Source: Sphingobium terrigena
GTDB lineage: Bacteria; Pseudomonadota; Alphaproteobacteria; Sphingomonadales; Sphingomonadaceae
Assembly: GCF_003591655.1 (NCBI RefSeq)
Contig: NZ_QVRA01000004.1
Span: 208,023-272,022, forward strand
Direction: 5' to 3'
DNA length: 64,000 nt
Part shown: positions 7,815 to 17,128 of the stretch, piece by piece
Numbering within the stretch: the stretch's first letter is position 1
Layout: every line of letters begins with the position of its first letter
Position numbers and translations under genes: made by a program
The notes under the pieces: generated by a model
The model's database searches: none
Told to the model about the DNA's origin: nothing
The model's input: the letters and a program-made list of their open reading frames with translations, nothing else

Positions 7815-8690
7815 CAGGATCATCAGCGCGGCGCGTTGCCGCCCGATCCGGCGCGATACGGAAACGCAGCCGCCCGCGCCGGGGATGATGCCCATCGCCA
7901 GCTCGGGCAAATGGAACCAGGCGCTGGGGCTGGCGGTCAGGCGAGTGGCAAAGGCCGCCATTTCCAGTGCTGAGCCGACGCAAGCGCCCTGCACATGGAC
8001 GTCCAGCCGGTCGGCGCAGCGCACAATCGCATGGGCGGGGAGCGTGACCATGCGGATGGCGTGGGCGGTCGCGGGATCGCGGGTGGTGCCAAATTCGGAG
8101 AGGTCTGCGCCGACCGAAAAACTACGCCCCTCCCCGCGCAGGCTGATGCGGGCGATGTCGCAATCCAGCGCCGCCAGATCGAACGCTCCGCGCAAGTCAT
8201 CGCGCATGGCGCGGTCGATCGCATTATGGGCGTGGGCGCGGTCCAGCGTGATGATGAGTTGGTCATCGGTGCGGTCCAGCCGGACGTCGCCGGGCGGTGA
8301 GGCTGGTGCCGGGGTCCGAGTTGCAAGCCATTGGGCATGCGCGTCACTGCCCTGGAGCAGGCCATAGGCGAGCGATTCGGCGACCAGCGCTGGCGCGGCG
8401 TCCATGTTTGCGATCAGACGCAACAGTTGGACCAGCACCGCAGCCGCCTTTGGCTGGGCGTCGATGGCGGCAGCTATAATGGCAAGAGATACCGGCGCTT
8501 CGATTAACAGATCGACGTCTTTGGCGCGGGGATGGTCTGGGGTGCCGATGCCGATCAGCGGACAGGGTGGCAGGTGCCAGGGAGTGGCGTCCTGCACGGC
8601 GTCCAGATCGACAATCGCATAGGGTGCGCTCTCCCCGTCCCACGAAATCGTGAGTTGCTGCGGGTCGATCGGGGCGGCGGGCGGCGTCAT
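7746..8690 (-). CDS. Enoyl-CoA hydratase/isomerase family protein with long N-terminal extension
   Basis: About 314 residues. The crotonase core lies in the C-terminal half: R-S-F-S-V-G-A-D-L-S-E-F and V-Q-G-A-C-V-G-S-A-L-E (oxyanion-hole segments) and L-P-E-L-A-M-G-I-I-P-G-A-G-G (Glu of the active site). Residues 1-135 form a separate region with an L-V-Q-L-L-R and E-S-L-A-Y-G-L-L-Q-G pattern. The start is uncertain: ATG at 8690 was chosen, but in-frame ATGs at 8744 and 8750 exist and none has a strong ribosome site. It would hydrate or isomerise an unsaturated acyl-CoA and is divergent from the second ligase. Confidence 0.8.
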   Translation of the reverse strand: MTPPAAPIDPQQLTISWDGESAPYAIVDLDAVQDATPWHLPPCPLIGIGTPDHPRAKDVDLLIEAPVSLAIIAAAIDAQPKAAAVLVQLLRLIANMDAAPALVAESLAYGLLQGSDAHAQWLATRTPAPASPPGDVRLDRTDDQLIITLDRAHAHNAIDRAMRDDLRGAFDLAALDCDIARISLRGEGRSFSVGADLSEFGTTRDPATAHAIRMVTLPAHAIVRCADRLDVHVQGACVGSALEMAAFATRLTASPSAWFHLPELAMGIIPGAGGCVSVSRRIGRQRAALMILSGRRISAATALDWGLIDAFMDD

Positions 8691-8819
8691 CGGTGGCAGG
8701 CTAGAAGCCCGTGTCGGTGTCGCAAACCGAAACTTCCCATTCATCGCCATAGCGTTGCGCAAGATGGTTGGCGGGACACCCTGCCCTGCCCCACTATCCG
8801 TCGCGTCAGGGAGACAGGC

Positions 8820-10328
8820 ATGAGTTTGCAGCAATGCAGCATTGACGCCTTGCGGCGTGACCCGGCGCTGCCGGCGATCGAATTTGAAGGGCGCTGGCAT
8901 GACTGGGGGGCGATCCGTCAAGTTGCCGATGCGGTGCAGGCGGCGCTGGCCGCCAGCGGGGTCAGACCGGATGCGCCGGTCGCCTTCGTGCCGCGCAACC
9001 GGCCTGCGGCGCTGGCTGCGCTGCTCGGATTGCTGGCGCAAGGGCGCACGATCCGCATGATCTATGCTTTCCAGTCGCCCGGCGGAATCGCGCGCGATGT
9101 CGTGCGGACAGGTGGACCAGCGTTGATCGCCTTTGCCGACGACCTGACCGAAGCGGTGATCGACGCAGCGCGGGACGAGGGCGTGGCCGTGATCGCGCTG
9201 GAGGGCATGGACGCGACGCTGCGTAGTGCGGCGACCGGAGCGGCGTGTAAGCGGACCGGGCCGGATCAGCCGCAGATCGAGATATTGACCAGCGGCACCA
9301 CCGGCCCGCCCAAATCCTTTGCCGTGTCCTACACACTGATGGAGCAGCATTTTCTGGGGTCGCCGCTGACCCAGAGGCAGGGCGAAGATGTGCAGGCCGC
9401 GCCGCCTTTCCTGCTCTATTTTCCGATCGGCAATATTTCGGGCCTCTATTCCACCCTGCCGATGCTGATCCGGGGGCAGCGGATGCTGTTGCTGGAGCGG
9501 TTCACCATCGCCGCCTGGCACGACCATGTGCTGTGCTATCGCCCGGCCCATGCCGGATTGCCGCCCAGCAGCGTGCGCGGGGTGCTGGACGCGGATATTC
9601 CGGTCGCCGATCTGGCGTCGATCAAGGCGATCGGCTGCGGCGCGGCGCCGCTCGACCCCGGCGTGCAGCAGGCGTTCGAGGCGCATTATGGCATCCCCAT
9701 CCTGCTATCCTATGGTGCCACCGAATTTGCCGGGCCGGTGGCGATGATGACGGCGGAGTTGCACGCGACATGGGGCAAGGCCAAGCGCGGGACGGTGGGC
9801 CGTGCGATGCCGGGAGCGCAATTGCGTATCGTCGATGCGGACAGCGGGACGCCCCTGCAGCCCGATACGCCCGGATTGCTGGAGGTCATATCGCCGCGAA
9901 TCGGGCCAGACTGGATTCGCACGTCGGACATGGCGCGGATCGACGCGGACGGATTCCTGTTTCTGCTGGGCCGGGCGGACGGGGCGATCATCCGGGGCGG
10001 GTTCAAGCTGCTGCCAGAGTCGATCCAACAGGCGCTGATGCTGCACCCCTCGGTCGCCGAGGTGGCAGTCATCGGCGTGCCGGACGCGCGGCTGGGGCAG
10101 GTTCCGGCGGCGGCGATCCGGCTGTCGCCTGCGGCCTCGCCGGTCGATGCCGATACGCTGGCGGCGCATGTCCGCGCGCATCTGCTCGCCACTCATGTCC
10201 CGGTGAAATGGCGGTTTTGTGCGGATTTTCTGCGCACTCCGTCGCTCAAGACGGATCGCATGGCGCTTCGCCGCCTGTTCGACGAAACCGACAGCGAGTT
10301 GGACAATGCGACGATGAACAGCACATAA
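8820..10328 (+). CDS. Acyl-CoA synthetase (class I adenylate-forming enzyme), second copy
   Basis: A 502-residue AMP-dependent ligase. The P-loop is L-T-S-G-T-T-G-P-P-K, then S-Y-G-A-T-E-F-A-G and the hinge G-R-A-D-G-A-I-I-R-G-G-F-K-L-L. The C-terminal catalytic Lys lies in S-L-K-T-D-R-M. The ATG at 8820 follows AGGGAGACAGG; a longer frame runs upstream but would cover the divergent promoter. It is clearly different from the ligase at 3759, so the module probably activates two different acids or a starting acid and an intermediate. The specificity cannot be read from sequence. Confidence 0.88.
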   Translation: MSLQQCSIDALRRDPALPAIEFEGRWHDWGAIRQVADAVQAALAASGVRPDAPVAFVPRNRPAALAALLGLLAQGRTIRMIYAFQSPGGIARDVVRTGGPALIAFADDLTEAVIDAARDEGVAVIALEGMDATLRSAATGAACKRTGPDQPQIEILTSGTTGPPKSFAVSYTLMEQHFLGSPLTQRQGEDVQAAPPFLLYFPIGNISGLYSTLPMLIRGQRMLLLERFTIAAWHDHVLCYRPAHAGLPPSSVRGVLDADIPVADLASIKAIGCGAAPLDPGVQQAFEAHYGIPILLSYGATEFAGPVAMMTAELHATWGKAKRGTVGRAMPGAQLRIVDADSGTPLQPDTPGLLEVISPRIGPDWIRTSDMARIDADGFLFLLGRADGAIIRGGFKLLPESIQQALMLHPSVAEVAVIGVPDARLGQVPAAAIRLSPAASPVDADTLAAHVRAHLLATHVPVKWRFCADFLRTPSLKTDRMALRRLFDETDSELDNATMNST

Positions 10329-10370
10329 ACGAGAGCATCTCATTTTTAATTGACAGGTCCGCCGCGTTAG

Positions 10371-10386
10371 TGAACACTACTGTTCA
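10371..10386 (+). promoter_or_regulatory. Operator-like palindrome before the IclR gene
   Basis: TGAACA-CTAC-TGTTCA is a perfect 6-4-6 inverted repeat 19 bp before the IclR start. A TTGACA at 10350-10355 lies just upstream, but I see no strong -10. Position and symmetry fit autoregulation by the IclR protein, which commonly binds such sites. This is inference from position only. Confidence 0.5.
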
Positions 10387-10405
10387 TAAACCGGAGGAGA
10401 GGACC

Positions 10406-11233
10406 ATGGCTCAAGTCGAGTCCAACAAGGCTAAGATCGCCAAGCGCGTCATCGAAGTGCTCGAATTCTTCGATGAGGATCATCCCCAGGCTACCGTGAT
10501 GGACATTGTCCGCCGGTTCGACCGCCCCCAGTCCAGCACGTCTGAACTGCTGTCGAGCCTCGTCGACCTTGGCCTGCTGCACAAGGATCCCTGTTCGCGT
10601 TCCTATTCACCCACCCCACGCGCCGCGATGCTGGGGGCTGCCGTTCAGCCCAAGCTGGTCCGTGATGGTGCGCTCACTGGCCTGATCGACCGGCTTTCGG
10701 CGCAGACCGGGCTTGGCGTGGCCGTGTTCGGCATGGTCGGGCTGAAGGTGCAGGTGTTCAACTGGCGCGTTGGCAAGCGGACCTTCCGCACTGCCGGTCC
10801 CGCCGGTTTCTGCGGCGGCCAGCAGGATCATCTGTCCGATAGCGCCGCTGGCTGGTTGCTCCTGTCGACCATTGCCCAGCCGCGTCGCGACGGCATGATC
10901 CGTCGCCTCAACGCCGAAGCGAGCGCCGACCGCAAATTCCTGCCCACCGAAATGGCGGCGCAGGTCCAGGCCTGCCGCGACCATGGCTTTGCCACGGGCA
11001 AGGCGGGCTTTGGCTCGATTGCCGACGTCACCGCCGTGCTGCTGCCCAACATGCCCGACGGCCAGCCGCTGGCGATTGGCTTTGTCTATGAGCCGTCCGA
11101 CCAGATCGATGCCGACAGCCTGCTGCGCACCTTGAACGAGGCCGTTCATCGCTGCGTCGAGGAACCGGCACCCGCGCCTGTCTCCCCACTGTTCGATGCC
11201 AGCCGCCAGACGATGGAGGCCAAGCATGGCTGA
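10406..11233 (+). CDS. IclR family transcriptional regulator
   Basis: A 275-residue regulator. The start at ATG 10406 sits behind a strong GGAGGAGAG site. The N-terminal winged helix (I-A-K-R-V-I-E-V-L-E-F-F ... S-S-T-S-E-L-L-S-S-L-V-D-L-G-L-L) is followed by an IclR effector domain (about residues 85-250) with G-Y/F-x-T-G-K-A-G-F-G-S-I-type segments. IclR proteins sense small catabolic metabolites. Its last 8 bp overlap the next amidohydrolase gene, so regulator and enzyme share an mRNA. It is the most likely local controller of the CoA module. Confidence 0.85.
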   Translation: MAQVESNKAKIAKRVIEVLEFFDEDHPQATVMDIVRRFDRPQSSTSELLSSLVDLGLLHKDPCSRSYSPTPRAAMLGAAVQPKLVRDGALTGLIDRLSAQTGLGVAVFGMVGLKVQVFNWRVGKRTFRTAGPAGFCGGQQDHLSDSAAGWLLLSTIAQPRRDGMIRRLNAEASADRKFLPTEMAAQVQACRDHGFATGKAGFGSIADVTAVLLPNMPDGQPLAIGFVYEPSDQIDADSLLRTLNEAVHRCVEEPAPAPVSPLFDASRQTMEAKHG

Positions 11234-12503
11234 CGTGAAGGACAAGGCCAACGAGGAACTGGCCGCATCCGCGCGCAAATATTGGTCGGCCGAGGGCTAT
11301 ACCGAGGGCGGCGTCATCCGTGAGGTCGATTATGCGTCTCAGTCCGGCGGGCTGGACCCGTCGCTTGCCGGAATCAAGATCGTCGATACCGACACGCATA
11401 TCACCGAAGCGCCCGACCTGTTCACTTCGCGCGCGCCCGCTGCGCTAAAGTCCAAGGTTCCTTATGTGAAGCTGGACAATGACGGGGTGGAACGCTGGTA
11501 TGTCGGCGACCGCAATTTCGGGTCGATGGGTGGCAATGTCATCCGCGCTGACAATAACAAGCTGCTGGGACGGCTCGCCTTTCCCAAGCTGGAGCAGGCG
11601 CATCCGGGTGGTCATCTGATCAAGGAACGGTTGCAGGCGATGGACGATATGGGCGTCTATGCCCAGATCGGTTTCCAGAATTCGGGCGTGACCCAGGCCG
11701 GGTCGCTGATGTCGCTGGGCGATCCCGACCTCGCGCTGGCCATCGTCCAGATGTATAATGACGCATCGGCCGAATATCAGCAGGTGTCGGGCAACCGCAT
11801 TTTCAACATGGGTCATCTGCCCTTCTGGGACCAGAAGGCGCTGGAGACCGAAGCGCGCCGTTGTTACGACATGGGCCTCAAGGGCTTCGTCCTGCCCGAC
11901 ACGCCCGAACGTGTCGGCGTGCCGAGCTTCCTGCACGACTATTGGACGCCGTTCCTGGAGATGTGCGAAGCGACCGGTATGCCGCTCAACTTCCACCTCA
12001 ATTCGGCGGTCGATCCCAATACGCTGACCTGGGAAGGCTTTGGCTTTGAACAGACGCTGTCGGTGGTGGCGACGATGTTCTCGATCGGCAATGCCGCGAC
12101 GCTGGGCAACTGGATGGTGTCGGGACGGCTGGACCGTCACCCGAAGCTGAAGATCGGCCTCATCGAAAGCGGCATGGGCTGGCTGCCCTTCGCGATCGAG
12201 GCGCTGGAGCATCAGTTCAACGAGATGCTGCCGACCAAGAAAGGCCTGCTCAACAAGCGGCCATGGGAATATTTCCGCGACCATTTCTGGGTCACCTTCT
12301 GGTTCGAGAAGGTCGGTCCCAAGCTGTTGCTGGAAACCATCGGCGTGGACAAGGTGATGTTCGAAACCGACTTCCCGCATCCCACATCGCTCTATCCCGG
12401 CGTGCAGGCGCATGTCGTCGATGTGCTGGGCGGCTATGACCATGCGGTCAAGAAGAAGGTGCTGCAGGACAACGCGACGACCATGTATAATTTGCCCTTC
12501 TAA
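11226..12503 (+). CDS. Amidohydrolase family 2 (ACMSD-like TIM barrel) protein
   Basis: A 425-residue amidohydrolase_2 protein. The metal site begins V-D-T-D-T-H-I-T-E, followed by F-H-L-N-S-A and the catalytic Asp in M-F-E-T-D-F-P-H-P-T-S. Members of this family decarboxylate or hydrolyse ring-derived acids (ACMSD and gamma-resorcylate decarboxylase types), so a C-C or C-O/N cleavage in the local pathway is plausible. The start is ATG 11226, overlapping the IclR gene by 8 bp. The gene ends just before a strong terminator. The exact reaction is unknown. Confidence 0.85.
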   Translation: MADVKDKANEELAASARKYWSAEGYTEGGVIREVDYASQSGGLDPSLAGIKIVDTDTHITEAPDLFTSRAPAALKSKVPYVKLDNDGVERWYVGDRNFGSMGGNVIRADNNKLLGRLAFPKLEQAHPGGHLIKERLQAMDDMGVYAQIGFQNSGVTQAGSLMSLGDPDLALAIVQMYNDASAEYQQVSGNRIFNMGHLPFWDQKALETEARRCYDMGLKGFVLPDTPERVGVPSFLHDYWTPFLEMCEATGMPLNFHLNSAVDPNTLTWEGFGFEQTLSVVATMFSIGNAATLGNWMVSGRLDRHPKLKIGLIESGMGWLPFAIEALEHQFNEMLPTKKGLLNKRPWEYFRDHFWVTFWFEKVGPKLLLETIGVDKVMFETDFPHPTSLYPGVQAHVVDVLGGYDHAVKKKVLQDNATTMYNLPF

Positions 12504-12517
12504 GTGAGGGCATAGCC

Positions 12518-12558
12518 GGGGCGCTCTGTCCCTCTCTCCAGAGCGCCCCGCTTTTTTT
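12518..12558 (+). terminator. Strong intrinsic terminator
   Basis: A perfect 11-bp stem (GGGGCGCTCTG at 12518-12528, complement at 12539-12549) with a 10-nt loop is followed by GC and seven T. It lies 15 bp after the amidohydrolase stop and closes the rightward run. It also separates this run from the convergent ridA gene, which stops at 12572. Confidence 0.93.
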
Positions 12559-12571
12559 GCGCCGTGCCGGA

Positions 12572-12916
12572 TCAGGCGCGGGCGGCGGTGATGATCACTT
12601 CCACCTTATAGTCGGGCGTTGCCAGTTTCGCTTCGCCGGTGGCGCGCGTGGGGGCCGCGACGTCGGCGATCCAGGCGTCCCACACCGCATTCATTTCCGC
12701 AAAATCGGCCATGTCGGCCAGCCAGATGGTTGCGCGAAGGATGTGCGCCTTGCTGCTGCCCGCCAGCGCCAGCAGACGGTCGATCTCGGTCAGAGCGCTC
12801 TGGGTCTGGGCGGTCACGCTGTCGCCTTCGCCGACCTGACCGGCCAGATAGACCGTATCGCCATGGATGACCGCCTCGCTCATGCGCGGGCCGGTTTCGA
12901 TGCGGGTAATGGTCAT
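12572..12916 (-). CDS. RidA/YjgF family enamine/imine deaminase
   Basis: A 114-residue RidA-type protein with V-Y-L-A-G-Q-V-G and, at the C-terminus, P-T-R-A-T-G-E-A-K-L-A ... V-E-V-I-I-T-A. The Arg is in the position used for carboxylate binding. RidA proteins hydrolyse reactive 2-aminoacrylate and other imines to ketoacids and ammonia. It lies 20 bp after dadA and is last in the alr-dadA operon. A natural role is to hydrolyse imino acids released by D-amino acid oxidation. Confidence 0.9.
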   Translation of the reverse strand: MTITRIETGPRMSEAVIHGDTVYLAGQVGEGDSVTAQTQSALTEIDRLLALAGSSKAHILRATIWLADMADFAEMNAVWDAWIADVAAPTRATGEAKLATPDYKVEVIITAARA

Positions 12917-12936
12917 GACTTTATCCTCTTTGAAAA

Positions 12937-14193
12937 TCAGCGGCCGTAGCGCGCCAGCGCCAGATCGGCGGTCTCGATCGCGGGGGTTTGGCCGCCTATC
13001 AGGTCGGCGATTACCTGGCCCGACCCGCAGGCCATGGTCCAGCCCAGCGTGCCATGGCCGGTGTTGAGGAACAGATTGTCGATCGGCGTGGCCCCCACCA
13101 CCGGGGTGGAATCGGGCGTCATCGGCCGCAGCCCGCTCCAGAATGTCGCTTTGCTCAGATCCCCCGCGCCGGGGAACAGCGTGCCGACACTATGGTCAAG
13201 CGTGTCGCGGCGCGCCTGCGGCAGATCATTGGTGTAGCCCGACAATTCCGCCATGCCGCCCACGCGGATGCGGTCGCCCAGCCGGGTGATCGCGACCTTG
13301 TAGCTTTCATCGAGCAGGGTGGAGACCGGGGCAGCATCCGGCTGGATGATCGGCACGGTGATCGAATAGCCCTTCACCGGATAGACTGGCAGGCGCAGGC
13401 CGAGCGGGGCGAGGAGCAGCGGCGAAAAGCTGCCCATGGCGACGAGATAGGCGTCGCCGCTGACCGGGCCATCGTCGGTGACGACATGTGCGATACGCCC
13501 GGCTTCGCGCGCCAACCCCTTGATCGTGCGGCCCATCAGGAACTGGACGCCGCGCGCGCGTGCCATGTCCGCGAGGGCATTGGTGAATTTGAAACAGTCG
13601 CCCGTCTCGTCATTGGGCAGGCGCAGGCCACCCGCGATGGGCGAAGCGCTGGCGGCGAGGCCCGGTTCGGCGGCCAGGCATCCGGCGCGGTCCAGCACCT
13701 CGAACGGGACATTGTCGGCGCGCAGCACCTCTATATCCTTGGCGATGCCGTCGAGCTGCTTCTGTTCGCGGAACAGCTGGAGCGTACCCTGGCTGCGCTC
13801 GTCATAGCTGATGCCAGTATCGGCGCGCAGGGCGATTAGTTGATCGCGGCTATATTCGGCGAGGCGCACCATCCGCCCCTTGTTGATGCGATAATCGGCG
13901 GCATTGCAATTGCCCAGCATCGCGATCATCCAGCGCAGCATCGCCATGTCGACATTGGGGCGCAGGATCAGCGGGGCGTGCTGCATGAACAGCCAGCGCA
14001 GCGCCTTGGCCGGGATGCCGGGCGCGGCCCATGGCGACGCATAGCCGGGCGAGATTTCGCCGGCATTGGCGAAGCTGGTTTCCTGCGCCACGCCAGTCTG
14101 GCGATCGATCAGGACGACCTCATGACCCGCCTGCGAGAGATACCAGGCGGAGGTGACGCCGATGACGCCGCCGCCCAGGATGACGACCTTCAT
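12937..14193 (-). CDS. dadA: D-amino acid dehydrogenase
   Basis: A 418-residue FAD enzyme. The dinucleotide-binding motif L-G-G-G-V-I-G is at residues 6-12 and the DadA signature [15 protein letters not shown] at about 41-55. The C-terminal [10 protein letters not shown] loop is present. It oxidises D-alanine and other D-amino acids to 2-oxoacids and ammonia, passing electrons to the membrane quinone pool. Its ATG overlaps the racemase TGA by 4 bp. Together they convert L-Ala to D-Ala to pyruvate. Confidence 0.95.
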   Translation of the reverse strand: MKVVILGGGVIGVTSAWYLSQAGHEVVLIDRQTGVAQETSFANAGEISPGYASPWAAPGIPAKALRWLFMQHAPLILRPNVDMAMLRWMIAMLGNCNAADYRINKGRMVRLAEYSRDQLIALRADTGISYDERSQGTLQLFREQKQLDGIAKDIEVLRADNVPFEVLDRAGCLAAEPGLAASASPIAGGLRLPNDETGDCFKFTNALADMARARGVQFLMGRTIKGLAREAGRIAHVVTDDGPVSGDAYLVAMGSFSPLLLAPLGLRLPVYPVKGYSITVPIIQPDAAPVSTLLDESYKVAITRLGDRIRVGGMAELSGYTNDLPQARRDTLDHSVGTLFPGAGDLSKATFWSGLRPMTPDSTPVVGATPIDNLFLNTGHGTLGWTMACGSGQVIADLIGGQTPAIETADLALARYGR

Positions 14194-15317
14194 GCCATGA
14201 TGCTCCTGTCGGGGGTGGCGACCGGCGCGGGCAGATAGGTGCGCGCATAGCGGTGGCCGAGCCGGGTCAATATTTCGTAGCTGATCGTGTCGGCCTGCGC
14301 CGCGACATCGTCGATCGTCTGGTGCGGGCCGATCAGCTCGACCGGCGCACCGGCGTGGAGCAAGGCATCGGGGACGTCGGTGACATCGAGCGCCATACTG
14401 TCCATAGAGACCCGCCCGACGATCGGCACCCGCACGCCGCCGATCCAGGCGCTGCCACGGTTGCTCAAATGACGCGGCCAGCCATCGGCATAGCCGACCG
14501 AGATGGTCGCCACACGGGATGGGCGATCGAAACGGTGGGTCAGGCCATAGCCGACCCCGGCACCTGCTTCGACAGTGCGTAGCTGGACGATGTATGCGTC
14601 GAGCGCGACGACCGATTGCATGGGATTGGGCTGGCCATGAGGCGCGCCGCCATTGAGGGCGATCCCGGCGCGGACGATGTCGCCATGGCCGACGCCCGCC
14701 GTCATTGCGCCGCCCGAATTGTCGATCGAGCGGGGGACGCCCGGAAACTGGCTGGCGATAGCGTCGAAGGAGGCGCGTTGGTGCGGGTTGAAGGCGTCGT
14801 CGGGATCATCGGCGCAGGCGAGGTGGGTCATGACCAGCCGCAGGTCGCTACCGTCCAGCAGCTCCGGCGACTGGCGCAGCCTCGCCAGATCGTCGGGCGT
14901 CAGGCCAAGGCGGGCCATGCCGCTATCGACCTGGATCACGCCCGGCAAGCGGCGACCGAGAGTGCGGGCAAGGGCGGCCCAGCTATCTATCTGTTCGAGT
15001 GCGTTGAGGACCGGTACCGCGCCGATCGCGGCGCAATCCGCTTCCGCACCGGGCGGCAGGCCATTGAGGATATAGAGGGTGGTGTCGGTCGGCAGATGCG
15101 GTTTCAGGGTCACCGCTTCGCACAGATGGGCGACGAAGAAATGGCGGCAGCCTGCGGCATAGAGGGCCGCCGATACCGGGGCGGCCCCCAGGCCATAGGC
15201 GTCAGCCTTGACCACGCCGGCCACGCTGGCGGGGGCGACATGCCCGGCGATCAGCCGATAATTGGCCACCAGCGCGCCAAGGTCGATGCGCAAATGTCCC
15301 GCGGTCCCATGCTGCAT
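14190..15317 (-). CDS. alr: Alanine racemase (catabolic type)
   Basis: A 375-residue fold-type III PLP enzyme. The PLP lysine is K37 in [10 protein letters not shown]. The second-subunit active-site Tyr is in G-Y-G-L-T-H-R, and the family segment G-R-V-S-M-D-S-M is present. ATG 15317 was chosen because GGAAAGGGA lies 6 nt upstream; an ATG at 15323 and a longer frame to 15377 are less likely. It interconverts L- and D-alanine. As the first gene of an operon with dadA it is probably catabolic (DadX role) and controlled by the divergent Lrp-type regulator. Confidence 0.92.
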   Translation of the reverse strand: MQHGTAGHLRIDLGALVANYRLIAGHVAPASVAGVVKADAYGLGAAPVSAALYAAGCRHFFVAHLCEAVTLKPHLPTDTTLYILNGLPPGAEADCAAIGAVPVLNALEQIDSWAALARTLGRRLPGVIQVDSGMARLGLTPDDLARLRQSPELLDGSDLRLVMTHLACADDPDDAFNPHQRASFDAIASQFPGVPRSIDNSGGAMTAGVGHGDIVRAGIALNGGAPHGQPNPMQSVVALDAYIVQLRTVEAGAGVGYGLTHRFDRPSRVATISVGYADGWPRHLSNRGSAWIGGVRVPIVGRVSMDSMALDVTDVPDALLHAGAPVELIGPHQTIDDVAAQADTISYEILTRLGHRYARTYLPAPVATPDRSIMA

Positions 15318-15440
15318 CGCCATTCCCTTTCCGATACCGCCGCAGTGTAAATCACGTTTGTTCGAATATCCACGCAATCAGCGGATGATTATTCGATATT
15401 TTCCGCTTATATCACCGATTGTTTCAGGGAATTTGCATAT
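15318..15440. promoter_or_regulatory. Divergent promoter region between alr and the Lrp-type gene
   Basis: This AT-rich 123-bp gap separates alr (leftward) from the Lrp/AsnC gene (rightward). It contains an inverted repeat AGCGGA (15380-15385) / TCCGCT (15402-15407) with a 16-bp AT-rich spacer, and repeated ATTCGATAT/TTCGAATAT elements. Lrp-type proteins bind AT-rich, loosely palindromic sites in such gaps, so this is a plausible control site for both genes. Confidence 0.5.
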
Positions 15441-15905
15441 ATGGCCATGTCCTTCGACAATATGGATCGCGCGATTCTGCGCCTGCTCAAGCTGAATGCG
15501 CGGCGATCCAATGCCGAGATCGCCGCGGAGGTCGGCCTGTCGCCGTCGGCCTGCCACCGCCGCATCCGCCAATTGGAGGCAGAGGGCTATATTCGCGGCT
15601 ATACGGTCGTGGCAGGCGGGCGGGACGACAACAGGCTGGTCAATGTGCTGGTGCAGGTGACGCTGGACCGGCAGACCGAGGATCATCTCGCCCGCTTCGA
15701 ACATGCGGTGCGGCAATGCCCGGAAATCCGCGAATGTTTCCTGATGACCGGCGCGGTCGATTACTGGTTGCGGGTGGAGGCGGACAGCGTCGACTCCTAT
15801 GAGCGTATCCATAGCGAGATATTGTCGCGAATGCCCGGCGTGACCCGGATCAATTCCAGCATCGCCATGCGCGACGCGCTGCGCCCGCGCCGCAGCAAAG
15901 GGTGA
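15441..15905 (+). CDS. Lrp/AsnC family transcriptional regulator
   Basis: A 154-residue Lrp-type regulator. The N-terminal helix-turn-helix (D-R-A-I-L-R-L-L ... N-A-E-I-A-A-E-V-G-L-S-P-S-A-C-H-R-R-I) occupies about residues 7-50. The C-terminal RAM ligand domain includes M-T-G-A-V-D-Y-W-L-R-V. By position it is the alanine-responsive regulator of alr-dadA-ridA (DadR/AlaR role). That assignment rests on context. Confidence 0.9.
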   Translation: MAMSFDNMDRAILRLLKLNARRSNAEIAAEVGLSPSACHRRIRQLEAEGYIRGYTVVAGGRDDNRLVNVLVQVTLDRQTEDHLARFEHAVRQCPEIRECFLMTGAVDYWLRVEADSVDSYERIHSEILSRMPGVTRINSSIAMRDALRPRRSKG

Positions 15906-15919
15906 GAGGCAAGCAAGGC

Positions 15920-16591
15920 TTAGCGGAAGCCGATGGCCCAGGTGCAGGCGGCGGCGATCAGCAGGCCGATCAGCGCTTTCCAGGGTGACCCGACGGGCAG
16001 GTCCGTTGCTTGCTCGACCGGCATGGTGCCGCGGCCATGGATCATCGGGCCGATCAGATTATGGCGCAGACGCAGCAGATAATAGAGGATCGCGACGATG
16101 TGGAGCGCGACCAGGGCGAGCAGCAGGTTGAACAACAGGCCGTGCAGATCAGCGGCGACGCGCCCTTGATCGAAGCTGACATAATCGGCGAGGGGACCGG
16201 ATTCCAGACCGTCCACATCCACCGCGAACAGGCCTGCCGTCACCATCGCGATCAGGCTGACGAGCATCAGTACCACACTCCATCCGCCGACCGGATTATG
16301 ACCGGCTGTGGCGCGATACGGGCGCGTCCTGAGATTGCGGAGATAGGCGAAGGCCGTGCGCGGACTGCGCACGAAATGGACGAAACGGGCCGTCCCGCTG
16401 CCCACAAAGCCCCAATAGAGGCGGAAGATCAGGAGGAAGAGGATAGCGTAGCCCGACAGGCGGTGCCATTCCATCTCATGCCGTTCGCCGCTCCACCAGG
16501 AAAAGCCCAGCAGGCCGACGAGCAGCCAGTGGAACAGGCGGATATAGATATCCCAGACAAGCGAGCGTCTGGATGGAGCGTCGATCGGCAT
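15920..16591 (-). CDS. Cytochrome b561-type membrane protein
   Basis: A 223-residue integral membrane protein of the bacterial di-haem cytochrome b561 / hydrogenase cytochrome b group, with four to five predicted helices. Candidate haem His residues are in R-L-F-H-W-L-L, E-W-H-R-L-S-G-Y, D-L-H-G-L-L-F and V-A-L-H-I-V-A. It would move electrons between quinone and a periplasmic partner. It is last in a leftward run, 11 bp after the c'-type cytochrome gene, and the two probably form one redox pair. Confidence 0.9.
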   Translation of the reverse strand: MPIDAPSRRSLVWDIYIRLFHWLLVGLLGFSWWSGERHEMEWHRLSGYAILFLLIFRLYWGFVGSGTARFVHFVRSPRTAFAYLRNLRTRPYRATAGHNPVGGWSVVLMLVSLIAMVTAGLFAVDVDGLESGPLADYVSFDQGRVAADLHGLLFNLLLALVALHIVAILYYLLRLRHNLIGPMIHGRGTMPVEQATDLPVGSPWKALIGLLIAAACTWAIGFR

Positions 16592-16602
16592 GGCGGGATC
16601 GC

Positions 16603-17100
16603 TCAGCTGTCGGCGCGGAACTGGCGATGGCAGGCGGCGCAGGTGCCGCCGGTCGCCTTGGCCTGGGCACGGATGGCGTCGGCATTGCCGCCATTGACGA
16701 TGCCGACCAGCTTGCCGGATTCGGCGACGAGCTTCGCCATCTGCCCGTCAAAGGTCGCGCGATCGGTCCAGATATTGGGCAGCGCGTCGGTGGGGACGCC
16801 CGCCGTCGGGCCGCTGCCCGCCGGGAACAGCCGGGACTGATCGCGCGCGGTGGCGGCGATCGTCTGGGCCGCAGCGACCATCGCGGCTTTCGCCGGAGCG
16901 TCGTTCTTGAGCTGGTCGTTCAGCGCCTTCATGGCTGCGCCCATTTTCTTGTAGCCCGCCTGACGCGCAGCGATCGCCGTCTTGGGCGCGGGCGCGGCGG
17001 CTGGGGCGGCTGTCAACGGTCCCGCCAGCATCGGCAGGCCGATCAGCGAAAATCCCAGCAGCGCGAGCGTCGGGCGGCGAAAAGACGGCGATATGGTCAT
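16603..17100 (-). CDS. Cytochrome c' family (class II) periplasmic cytochrome
   Basis: A 165-residue protein with an N-terminal signal peptide and a single haem-binding C-A-A-C-H near the C-terminus (residues 154-158), as is normal for class II cytochromes c'. The four-helix body is evident (G-Y-K-K-M-G-A-A-M-K-A-L). Start at ATG 17100; an upstream frame to 17160 would place 20 residues before the signal peptide. It is likely the soluble electron carrier of the redox cluster. Confidence 0.88.
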   Translation of the reverse strand: MTISPSFRRPTLALLGFSLIGLPMLAGPLTAAPAAAPAPKTAIAARQAGYKKMGAAMKALNDQLKNDAPAKAAMVAAAQTIAATARDQSRLFPAGSGPTAGVPTDALPNIWTDRATFDGQMAKLVAESGKLVGIVNGGNADAIRAQAKATGGTCAACHRQFRADS

Positions 17101-17128
17101 GCGATAATCTACCCTGCTTTTTGGCTGT

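Noticed and set aside
8691..9686. Extension of the crotonase frame to 9686
   Set aside because: It would cover the start and P-loop region of the acyl-CoA ligase on the other strand. Residues upstream of the ATG near 8690-8750 have no crotonase character.
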